IMG/VR virus record: IMGVR_UViG_3300017917_001662
Span: 1-25,633 of that record
Source: a virus
DNA length: 25,633 nt
Reading direction: 5' to 3' (one strand)
The translations under genes and the position numbers were made by a program. Below the pieces are notes generated by a model, which had not been told where the DNA came from, searched no databases, and saw only the letters and a program-made list of their open reading frames with translations. Below are positions 19,561 to 25,633 of this stretch, in pieces. Position 1 is the stretch's first letter. Every line of letters starts with the position of its first letter.

Positions 19561-20024
19561 TGAAAAAGGTATTTGAAGGAATGACACCACCTCAAATTTG
19601 GGAATACATAAAAAATTTACCAATAGAGGAAAGAGAAAAATTATTATTTGAAGAAGATATGAAAAAAATGACAAAGAAAGGCCCACAATTTTTAGTAGGT
19701 ATTGAATTTAATATTCCATTATTTGCTGCAGAGAAACAAATATATCGTTGTATTGATGTTAGTGAAATAGCAACATCACCGGGAGGTAAAGATTACAATA
19801 TTATGTTAAGTGAAATTAAAACATTGAATTATAATGTTCCCGAAAGAGTGGATATTAATTTGTTTATTCCAGCAGATGGCAGTGGTATGGTAAGAATGCA
19901 TATGGTGGAAGTTCATCCTGAACATGGTGACTTGCCATTATCAAATACAATTACCCTTAAAGAAAATATAAGTTCATTGGGTAAACTTAAAGGAATATTT
20001 TATAATTTAGGAAAAAAGATATAA
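19560..20024 (+). CDS. Unknown phage protein (154 aa)
   Basis: An N-terminal helix (TPPQIWEYIKNLPIEEREKLLFEEDMKKMTKK) is followed by a beta-rich domain with a Pro/Gly turn (ATSPGGKDYNIMLSEIKTLNYNVPERVDINLFIPADGSGMVRMHMVEVHPEHGDLPL). Soluble. Its ATG overlaps the stop of the HAD gene by one base, so expression is coupled, but no shared function is evident. Confidence 0.75.
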   Translation: MKKVFEGMTPPQIWEYIKNLPIEEREKLLFEEDMKKMTKKGPQFLVGIEFNIPLFAAEKQIYRCIDVSEIATSPGGKDYNIMLSEIKTLNYNVPERVDINLFIPADGSGMVRMHMVEVHPEHGDLPLSNTITLKENISSLGKLKGIFYNLGKKI

Positions 20025-20025
20025 T

Positions 20026-20319
20026 ATGTTACACATTAAAAATCCAAAAGATATATTAGGAATGAATTTTGCAGATGGCAAATACACATTAAGGGAAGCC
20101 GAAGAACACGATGATAGATATTGTTTTTCATTTCAGGATACCGATAGAAATTGGGCAATCATTGATATTTTTAGACAACCAAAATGGGACGCTGAAGATA
20201 GTAAAAATGTGTATAGAGTTGATAATGGTAAATTTATTAATCATTGGATATCTGCTGACTATTTCAGTAAAATTAAAAATGTTCAATGGACATTTAATCA
20301 AGCACTAAAAGATTTATAA
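20026..20319 (+). CDS. Small unknown protein, paralog set (97 aa)
   Basis: N-terminus MLHIKNPKDILGMN matches the 18118 and 20321 products; the middle (YCFSFQDTDRNWAIIDIFRQPKWD) is beta-rich and the C-terminus is a helix (VQWTFNQALKDL). Starts 1 base after the preceding stop and ends 1 base before the next paralog. Function unknown. Confidence 0.75.
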   Translation: MLHIKNPKDILGMNFADGKYTLREAEEHDDRYCFSFQDTDRNWAIIDIFRQPKWDAEDSKNVYRVDNGKFINHWISADYFSKIKNVQWTFNQALKDL

Positions 20320-20320
20320 T

Positions 20321-20671
20321 ATGTTAACAATAAAGAATATAGATAAGGTTATTGGTATGATGTGTTATGGCAGAGATATCTATCATATAAGTAATCATAC
20401 AAACGCAATGGGTGAACAATCCTATGTATTTGAATTTGACGCAATTCAAGATGGTCAGGTTCCAAAAGGTTACAACAAAGCACAAGAAGTTCATTTGATA
20501 AGAAATGCAGATGGAGATGGTTGTTATAAAGTATTTGTTATGGGAATAGCTTTGGCTACTGAAACTAAAGTCAATGAAGATACAATACGGAATAAACAAC
20601 AATTGTTAGTAGAAATATCTTGCTGTTTATCAAACGCAAAACAATGGTGGGATAACTTAAATAAAAAATAA
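20321..20671 (+). CDS. Small unknown protein, paralog set (116 aa)
   Basis: Starts MLTIKNIDKVIGMM; the first ~30 bases are almost the same as those of the 18118 gene, which points to a duplication. The body has an HLIRNADGDGCYKVFVMG strand-turn-strand and a C-terminal helix (LLVEISCCLSNAKQWWDNL). Soluble, no catalytic signature. Function unknown. Confidence 0.75.
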   Translation: MLTIKNIDKVIGMMCYGRDIYHISNHTNAMGEQSYVFEFDAIQDGQVPKGYNKAQEVHLIRNADGDGCYKVFVMGIALATETKVNEDTIRNKQQLLVEISCCLSNAKQWWDNLNKK

Positions 20672-20675
20672 TAAT

Positions 20676-21086
20676 ATGGCAAGATTTATAGGAACTAAGC
20701 GAAACGAATATACGAAAGATAAAGTTCGTAATATGCGTAGTGAAAGAAAAACGAAAAAAGCAAAAGTTGCTGGAGTATCCGATAAAGATTTCCAATACTA
20801 TTTAGGTGATTTAATTGGAGCAGGTCATTTGAAGTTAATGGGATTTAGAAAAATGGAAACTGATATGACAAATGACATAACACCTTTGGGAAATGCATTG
20901 GGTATGGGTAATAATGTAGTAAGGAAACATACTTTAGAATTCCAATCATATCAACATGGTGATAGGGATGGTGTTAGACCACATTTAGAAGGTTATTTAG
21001 CAAGTGGTCATCCAAACGACCCACACTTTAAGTTGAAAGGTTGGATTAATGAAGATGGTAGTATAAGAATTGAACTAGTAAAATAA
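20676..21086 (+). CDS. Unknown phage protein (136 aa)
   Basis: A strongly basic N-terminal 35 residues (RFIGTKRNEYTKDKVRNMRSERKTKKAK) suggest nucleic-acid contact, followed by a compact domain ending GWINEDGSIRIELVK, a strand-turn-strand. I cannot name a family. Starts 4 bases after the preceding stop and is the last of the close-packed small genes before the homing endonuclease. Confidence 0.75.
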   Translation: MARFIGTKRNEYTKDKVRNMRSERKTKKAKVAGVSDKDFQYYLGDLIGAGHLKLMGFRKMETDMTNDITPLGNALGMGNNVVRKHTLEFQSYQHGDRDGVRPHLEGYLASGHPNDPHFKLKGWINEDGSIRIELVK

Positions 21087-21133
21087 CTACAAAATAAAAA
21101 AGTATTGTTATTACTTGTATAAAACATAATATT

Positions 21134-21874
21134 ATGGCATGTGTGTATAAACATATAAGAGAAGATAAAAATGAACCATTTTATATAGGAATATCAAATA
21201 AGAATTTTCCTGGTATAAATCTTTATGCAAATAAAACAAATCATAGAGCATGTAGTTTACATAGAGCAAAAAATCCAATTCATAAAAGAATTGTAAATAA
21301 TACAAATGTTATTGTTGAAATATTGCATAATAATATTCCATTAGAAGAGGCTAAAAATTTAGAAATTTTTTATATAAAAAAATATGGCAGAATAGATATT
21401 AAAACTGGTACACTTGCAAATTTAACATCGGGTGGTGATGGTTTACATAATCTTTCACCAAATAGTAGAAAAAAAATAGGTGATGCACATAGGGGTAAAA
21501 AAATAACAAAACATGTAAAAGAAAAATTAAGACAAGCAAATTTGGGAAAAAAAGTTTCAATTGAAACTAGAAAAAAAATATCATTGGCGAACATAGGAAA
21601 AGTTAAGCCTGCATTTTCTAATGAACATTTGAAAAATCTATCATTATCACATCAAGGATATGTTACACCAAATGATACTAAAATAAAATTATCAATTGCT
21701 GCAAAAAATTATATAAAAAATAATCCAAATGTAAAAAAAAGAATGTCGGTAGTTGGTAAAAAAAATGCATCAAAAAACTTTACTATAAAAGTAATGTGTA
21801 TACATTGTAATAAAGTTGGAAATAAAGGAATAATGACCCGTTGGCATTTTGATAATTGTAAATTAAAAAAATAA
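21134..21874 (+). CDS. GIY-YIG homing endonuclease (Seg-like) with NUMOD3 repeats
   Basis: 246 residues. The N-terminal GIY-YIG nuclease domain has VYKHI...PFYIGIS (residues 4-20), a conserved Arg-like position and an Glu (EIFYIKKYG) later in the domain. Several NUMOD3 DNA-binding repeats follow (GKKITKHVKEKLRQANLGKK, SIETRKKISLANIGKV, NEHLKNLSLSHQG). The C-terminal zinc-finger-like CIHC...RWHFDNC is found in many free-standing phage Seg-type nucleases. It makes a site-specific cut to copy itself into related phages. It sits between small operon genes as a free-standing mobile gene and is more A-rich than its neighbours, which fits with recent arrival. Confidence 0.92.
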   Translation: MACVYKHIREDKNEPFYIGISNKNFPGINLYANKTNHRACSLHRAKNPIHKRIVNNTNVIVEILHNNIPLEEAKNLEIFYIKKYGRIDIKTGTLANLTSGGDGLHNLSPNSRKKIGDAHRGKKITKHVKEKLRQANLGKKVSIETRKKISLANIGKVKPAFSNEHLKNLSLSHQGYVTPNDTKIKLSIAAKNYIKNNPNVKKRMSVVGKKNASKNFTIKVMCIHCNKVGNKGIMTRWHFDNCKLKK

Positions 21875-21878
21875 AAAT

Positions 21879-22184
21879 ATGAATTTAGAAAAAAAAATGG
21901 ATGAATTTGCTAAAATAGCAGAAAAATTTAATCTTAAAACAACATTTTGTCTTTATGAGATTGAAAATTTGAATGAAGAAGTTATGTTTGGTAATTATAT
22001 GACAGATGGTATTAGTAATGTAAGAGTTTTACTACCAAATAAAAAACTTTCTTATTTAGAACTTTGGAAATATGCTGATATGTTATTTGATACCATTAAA
22101 AATGGTGACCATTTATTTATAGAAAGTTTTAATACTATTCAAAATGAAGATGGTATAGAAATCCAAGTATTTTTTGGAAGTTAA
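21879..22184 (+). CDS. Small unknown protein (101 aa)
   Basis: N-terminal helix (NLEKKMDEFAKIAEKFNL), a strand (TTFCLYEIENL), a middle helix (SYLELWKYADMLFDTIKNG) and closing strands (HLFIESF, GIEIQVFFG): a compact alpha/beta protein. No family recognised. It lies between the two homing endonucleases and ends 7 bases before a terminator. Confidence 0.72.
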   Translation: MNLEKKMDEFAKIAEKFNLKTTFCLYEIENLNEEVMFGNYMTDGISNVRVLLPNKKLSYLELWKYADMLFDTIKNGDHLFIESFNTIQNEDGIEIQVFFGS

Positions 22185-22190
22185 ATATTT

Positions 22191-22233
22191 GTCCATATAT
22201 TTAAAATATATTTTTTTAATATGGACTTTTATT
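22191..22233 (+). terminator. Terminator of the 17853-22184 gene run
   Basis: A perfect 8-bp stem GTCCATAT (22191-22198)/ATATGGAC (22219-22226) with an A/T-rich loop that can pair further, followed by TTTTATTTTT. Confidence 0.8.
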
Positions 22234-22265
22234 TTTAAATTTGATATTTATATTAAAGAAATAAT

Positions 22266-22805
22266 ATGAAATACATAGATTTAACTAACCAAACATTTGG
22301 GTTATTAACTGCAATTAAAATTGATACTACTAAACATAATAGAATTTTTTGGATATGTGAATGTAAATGTGGTAATATAAAAAGTGTAGCATCCAAACAT
22401 TTAAGGGGTGGAAGTATAACAAGTTGTGGTTGTGCAAAATTACATATGGGTAATACATCTCGCAATTGGAGAGGACATGGGGAAATTCCTAAAAAATATT
22501 TTACAAATACTCTTAAAGGTGCTATTCAAAGAAATTTACAATTTTCCATTTCAATAGATGATATGTGGGATGTATTCTTAAAACAGGAAAGAAAATGTGC
22601 TTTAACTGGTGAGAACATATATTTTCGTAATAGAGCAAATGATGAACAAACGGCATCAATTGATAGAATTAACTCAAATGAAGGATATAGTATTGAAAAT
22701 ATCCAATGGGTGCATAAAGATGTGAATTTAATGAAACAAAATTTATCAGAAGATAAACTTTTTGAAATTTGTAAACAAATTGTAGAATATAAAAAATTAA
22801 AATAA
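22266..22805 (+). CDS. HNH homing endonuclease
   Basis: 179 residues. The N-terminus DLTNQTFGLLTAIK...FWICECKCGNIKSVASKHLRGGSITSCGC is the Cys-rich DNA-binding module found on many phage HNH and AP2-type homing nucleases (CxC, CxC zinc site). The C-terminal nuclease core is CALTGENI...ASIDRINSNEGYSIENIQWVHKDVNLMK, with Asp/Arg (SIDRI), Asn (ENIQW) and His (VHKDVN) in the places expected for this HNH variant. Free-standing mobile gene placed between the small-gene operon and the DNA ligase; I see no sign that the ligase gene is split. Confidence 0.88.
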   Translation: MKYIDLTNQTFGLLTAIKIDTTKHNRIFWICECKCGNIKSVASKHLRGGSITSCGCAKLHMGNTSRNWRGHGEIPKKYFTNTLKGAIQRNLQFSISIDDMWDVFLKQERKCALTGENIYFRNRANDEQTASIDRINSNEGYSIENIQWVHKDVNLMKQNLSEDKLFEICKQIVEYKKLK

Positions 22806-22811
22806 TAAGTT

Positions 22812-23921
22812 ATGAAATTGGAAACGGTCTATAAAAAAACAAAAACAGGTGCAGTCCAAGAATGGACAATTGAAGTAGTAGGAAATAAATATAGGACTAT
22901 TTCGGGTCAAACGGATGGTAAAAAAATAGTAAACGCATGGACTATCGTGTATGGTAAGAATGAGGGTAAGGCAAATGGCACTACCGATAGTGAACAATGT
23001 ATGAAAGAAGCAGTTGCGAAGAGAACAAAGAAGTTAGAGAGTGGTTACTTTGAAAACATTAAACACATAAACAAAACACAATACTTTGAACCAATGTTGG
23101 CGAGTAAGTGGGAAGATGGTAAAGATAAAATTACTTACCCAATATTCTCTCAACCTAAATTGGATGGTATTAGATGTATCGTTACAAAGGATGGTATGTT
23201 TAGTCGTAATGGTAAACCAATCATTTCAGCACCACATATTTTGGAAAGTTTAAGTGAAGTATTTGAAGTATATCCTGATATGGTATTGGATGGTGAGTTA
23301 TATGCTGACAAGTTCGCAAATGACTTTAATAAGATTGTATCATTGGTTAAGAAAAGTAAACCAACCGATGCTGACTTAAAAGAAAGTAAAAAGAATATTC
23401 AGTATTGGATATATGATTTACCAGATAACGATATTCAATTCGGTGATAGATGTGATAGACTACATGATTTGTTTAACGCATTTGACTCATTCAGTAAACA
23501 TTGTATTGAAGTAGAAACTACATTGTGTATGAGTGAAGATGATGTTATGGATTTATATGAGGGATATGTAGACGCTGGATTTGAAGGTCAGATATTAAGA
23601 ACAAATGGTAAGTATGAAAACAAACGAAGTAAATTCTTAATGAAGCATAAATCATTCATAGATGAGGAATATACCATTAAAGGTATTTGTGAGGGTGAGG
23701 GTAACAAAACTAATATGGTGGGTTATATGGTCTTTGAAACGGCAGATGGCAAACCTTTTAAGTCTAATGTGAAAGCAACCTTTGAAGAGAGTGAAGAAAT
23801 GTTTAGAAATCGCAAACAATTGATAGGTAAACAGGCCACAATCAAATATTTTAATTTGACGCCGGATGGCATACCTCGTTTCCCCTATGTAATTAATATT
23901 GATAGAGAAAGTTACGAATAA
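22812..23921 (+). CDS. ATP-dependent DNA ligase with N-terminal WGR-like domain
   Basis: 369 residues. Residues 1-80 form a WGR-like domain (EWTIEVVGNKYRTISGQTDGKKI...YGKNEGKANGTTDSEQCMKEA). The adenylation domain follows: motif I KLDGIR (K116 is the AMP-accepting Lys), VLDGELY (motif III), EGQILRTNGKYENKRSKFLMKHKSF (motifs IV and V). The C-terminal ~80 residues are the OB fold (GKQATIKYFNLTPDGIPRFPYVI). It seals nicks in duplex DNA during phage replication and recombination. The WGR-like extension probably helps bind DNA and is common in phage ligases of this type. It starts 6 bases after the HNH gene. Confidence 0.93.
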   Translation: MKLETVYKKTKTGAVQEWTIEVVGNKYRTISGQTDGKKIVNAWTIVYGKNEGKANGTTDSEQCMKEAVAKRTKKLESGYFENIKHINKTQYFEPMLASKWEDGKDKITYPIFSQPKLDGIRCIVTKDGMFSRNGKPIISAPHILESLSEVFEVYPDMVLDGELYADKFANDFNKIVSLVKKSKPTDADLKESKKNIQYWIYDLPDNDIQFGDRCDRLHDLFNAFDSFSKHCIEVETTLCMSEDDVMDLYEGYVDAGFEGQILRTNGKYENKRSKFLMKHKSFIDEEYTIKGICEGEGNKTNMVGYMVFETADGKPFKSNVKATFEESEEMFRNRKQLIGKQATIKYFNLTPDGIPRFPYVINIDRESYE

Positions 23922-23922
23922 A

Positions 23923-23954
23923 TTTGGTAGAATAAAAAATTATTTGTATATTTA
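23923..23954 (+). promoter_or_regulatory. Promoter of the DUF262-HNH gene
   Basis: TTTGGTAG from 23923 and TATATTTA at 23947-23954, 20-bp spacer. A perfect hairpin GAGCA-TAT-TGCTC (23966-23978) lies at the 5' end of the predicted mRNA, which could protect the transcript or affect translation. Confidence 0.8.
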
Positions 23955-23997
23955 ATTATAACAACGAGCATATTGCTCAATTAACGGATAACTTACT

Positions 23998-25551
23998 GTG
24001 GTAGGCGAATCCACTAAACCTCTAAGTATCGTAGGTATAAACGAAACACAAAAAAAAATGGCAAATAGAATTGCAAAAAATGCCGCTATAGTGTCGGCAA
24101 CAATAGTAGACCTAACAGGTTTACTAAAAACCAACCAAATTGGTAATTTACCAAATCCGAAGTATAAATATACTTCTTTTACAATCAAAGATTATTTAAC
24201 AAAGTCATTAGTATTGGAGTTTGACCCAAACATTCAAAGAATGTATCTATTCAATGATGTTGATAATGGTATTGGTGATAAATGGCAAAGAAAGTTATTT
24301 AAATCCTATTTGATGGGTGAACCTGTTGGAACAGTTGAGTTGTGGTATAACTATGAACAAGACCATTATGAAGTACTAGATGCTCAACAGAGATTAAAAA
24401 CAATGGCAGCGATTTTAAAAGACCAAATTAGAACTCCAAAAAATACTATAATTGATGGTATTGATTGTAGTGAACTACATTTCACAAATTTACCAGATGA
24501 AATTAGAGAAAAATTTGTTAATTTTGAATTTTTAGCGGTATGTTCATTTATAACAAGAGAAGAAGCGGTTGAAAGGTTTATTGGTATTAATAATGGTAAT
24601 CCATTATCCGCACAAGATAAAAGAAGTCCACAAGTATCTGATTTTGCAAATTTTATTAGAAAAACTGCGTTTTATCCAAAACCAAAATATGAATTTGCGG
24701 AATATGATAAAGGTTCTGGTAAATTACAATTAAAATATTTTAGTTTTTCCCACATTGGTCGTACTATGGATGAAATATTGGCTTATTTATTTATGACTAT
24801 AAAGGATTATGAAATAAGAGGTGTACAATCGTATTCCCAAAAATCATTGGATGATTTGTATAAGGTGATGAAAGACGATTCTAGTAAATTTAAACAAGAA
24901 GATGTATTGGTCTTTGAAAAGATTTTAAAAAATCTAGATAAATTGGTAAAAACAGATTATTGGAATAGAAAAATCAATAAGAAGAAAGAATTGGTATATA
25001 TCCTTCTTTTGATAAACCACTATACAGCATTGGGTGGACAGATTTCTGAACCTGAATTGTTTATACAAAAGTTTCATTCAAGTATTGCAAAATGTAAAAG
25101 AGACAAGAAGTTAATATTTACGGATAAGAAAAAAAATGAGGACTCTGATTTTGCAACTGTATATCGTTTGGGTACTGAAAAAGAATATATAGAATTTATA
25201 TTGAATAACTTATTAAAAGAAATGGGTAATTCTGGTATCATCTATAAAGACGATAAAAGAGCATTCTCTCGAAGTGAAATCAAAGATAAGTTTTATGAAC
25301 AAGATTGTAAATGTGCATATTGTAGTACGGAAATTAAATTGGATGATGCGATTGGTGACCATATGATATCACATAGTAGAGGTGGTAGAACTATATATGA
25401 AAACTTGGCAGTATCTTGTAATGATTGTAATTCAATGAAAAGTTCTTTACCTTGGGATGGTTGGGTACATGCCGTTAAAAAGATGAATGGAATTGACCTT
25501 TCAAATTTAGAATTAAATATCGATAAATTGGTGATAAATCAAAATGTATAA
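23998..25551 (+). CDS. DUF262-HNH (GmrSD-like) protein
   Basis: 517 residues from GTG 23998; an ATG at 24058 (MANRIAKN...), preceded by eight A, is an equally likely start. The N-terminal DUF262/ParB-like domain has LEFDPNIQRMYLF, WQRKLFKSYLMGEPVGTVELW and YEVLDAQQRLKTM (the D-x-QQR motif that binds and hydrolyses NTP in GmrS). A helical middle follows. The C-terminal HNH nuclease reads CAYC...GDHMISHSRGGRTIYENLAVSCNDCN, with both CxxC zinc pairs, the DH and the Asn/His core intact. In bacteria GmrSD cuts modified phage DNA; a phage copy could degrade host or rival DNA or act as an anti-defence decoy. It has its own promoter. Confidence 0.88.
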   Translation: MVGESTKPLSIVGINETQKKMANRIAKNAAIVSATIVDLTGLLKTNQIGNLPNPKYKYTSFTIKDYLTKSLVLEFDPNIQRMYLFNDVDNGIGDKWQRKLFKSYLMGEPVGTVELWYNYEQDHYEVLDAQQRLKTMAAILKDQIRTPKNTIIDGIDCSELHFTNLPDEIREKFVNFEFLAVCSFITREEAVERFIGINNGNPLSAQDKRSPQVSDFANFIRKTAFYPKPKYEFAEYDKGSGKLQLKYFSFSHIGRTMDEILAYLFMTIKDYEIRGVQSYSQKSLDDLYKVMKDDSSKFKQEDVLVFEKILKNLDKLVKTDYWNRKINKKKELVYILLLINHYTALGGQISEPELFIQKFHSSIAKCKRDKKLIFTDKKKNEDSDFATVYRLGTEKEYIEFILNNLLKEMGNSGIIYKDDKRAFSRSEIKDKFYEQDCKCAYCSTEIKLDDAIGDHMISHSRGGRTIYENLAVSCNDCNSMKSSLPWDGWVHAVKKMNGIDLSNLELNIDKLVINQNV

Positions 25552-25577
25552 TTACATATAGATTAAATTCATAATAT

Positions 25578-25633
25578 GACCTAAAAACCCCTATTTTATA
25601 ACTTATTACAAATCAATGAGTTATGAAATGGGG
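25578..25633 (+). terminator. Terminator/inter-operon repeat at the window end (incomplete)
   Basis: GACCTAA as at 14327, then a long hairpin CCCCTATTTTATAACT...GTTATGAAATGGGG (25588-25633) built around the ATAACT(T/C)ATT repeat. The sequence stops at the end of the stem, so the outer TTAGGTC partner and T-run are not visible. Confidence 0.7.

Noticed and set aside
22812-23921. RNA ligase as part of the repair set
   Set aside because: Motif I KLDGIR, the WGR-like N-terminus and the C-terminal OB fold are those of ATP-dependent DNA ligases, not Rnl-type RNA ligases.

Overview
The window looks like part of a large, AT-rich tailed-phage genome (probably a jumbo phage) with a Bacteroidota host. 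I infer this from four things. Every protein gene is on the + strand, in tightly packed, often overlapping operons. Most products are small phage-type unknowns or phage-type enzymes (free-standing homing endonucleases, an ATP-dependent DNA ligase). There is a dense tRNA/ncRNA island carrying a tmRNA. The promoters are of the Bacteroidota type: TTTG, exactly 20 bp, then TATATTT(G/A), seen ten times. A-rich start contexts replace Shine-Dalgarno sites. No structural (virion) gene is in the window, so the phage identity is an inference.

Layout. 1-1022: the 3' end of a SpeD-like (AdoMet decarboxylase family) gene and an unknown gene. 1060-6335: an RNA island. It holds a tmRNA (1175-1543), an SGNH-hydrolase-like gene, an initiator tRNA with the C1-A72 mismatch, two small independently promoted RNAs, a ~0.9-kb highly structured RNA with no supportable ORF (2714-3621), further structured RNAs, and 18 more tRNA or tRNA-like genes. 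Three of these tRNAs carry extra sequence in the D-loop. The island ends in a strong terminator at 6290-6335.

6368-11780: an operon of small genes with a class III metallophosphoesterase, a second SGNH-like protein, a cyclic-phosphate-processing receiver-domain protein, a DUF6580-like membrane protein, several small membrane proteins and a glycosyltransferase-like protein. 11813-17791: two near-identical terminator/promoter cassettes drive a protein with an HEGSH motif plus a VWA domain and a MoxR/CobS-type AAA+ ATPase. These are followed by an HExxH protein, a two-TM protein and an SPFH/band-7 protein. A tRNA-like acceptor/T-arm minihelix lies just after the SPFH gene. 17853-22184: an array of ~90-150-aa unknowns, some paralogous, with a HAD phosphatase of the RNA-repair (SAK) type and a GIY-YIG homing endonuclease. 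22266-25551: an HNH homing endonuclease, an ATP-dependent DNA ligase with a WGR-like N-terminus, and, from its own promoter, a DUF262-HNH (GmrSD-like) protein.

How it may fit together (inference): the phage supplies much of its own translation apparatus (initiator tRNA, elongator tRNAs, ribosome-rescue tmRNA). It also carries enzymes linked to cleaved-RNA end processing (receiver-domain protein, HAD-SAK, metallophosphoesterase), which would suit defence of tRNAs against host anticodon nucleases. The VWA/MoxR/peptidase/SPFH block looks like an ATP-driven protein-remodelling module at the membrane. The most notable items are the large ornate RNA, the tRNAs with D-loop insertions, and the promoter and terminator cassettes reused across RNA and protein genes.
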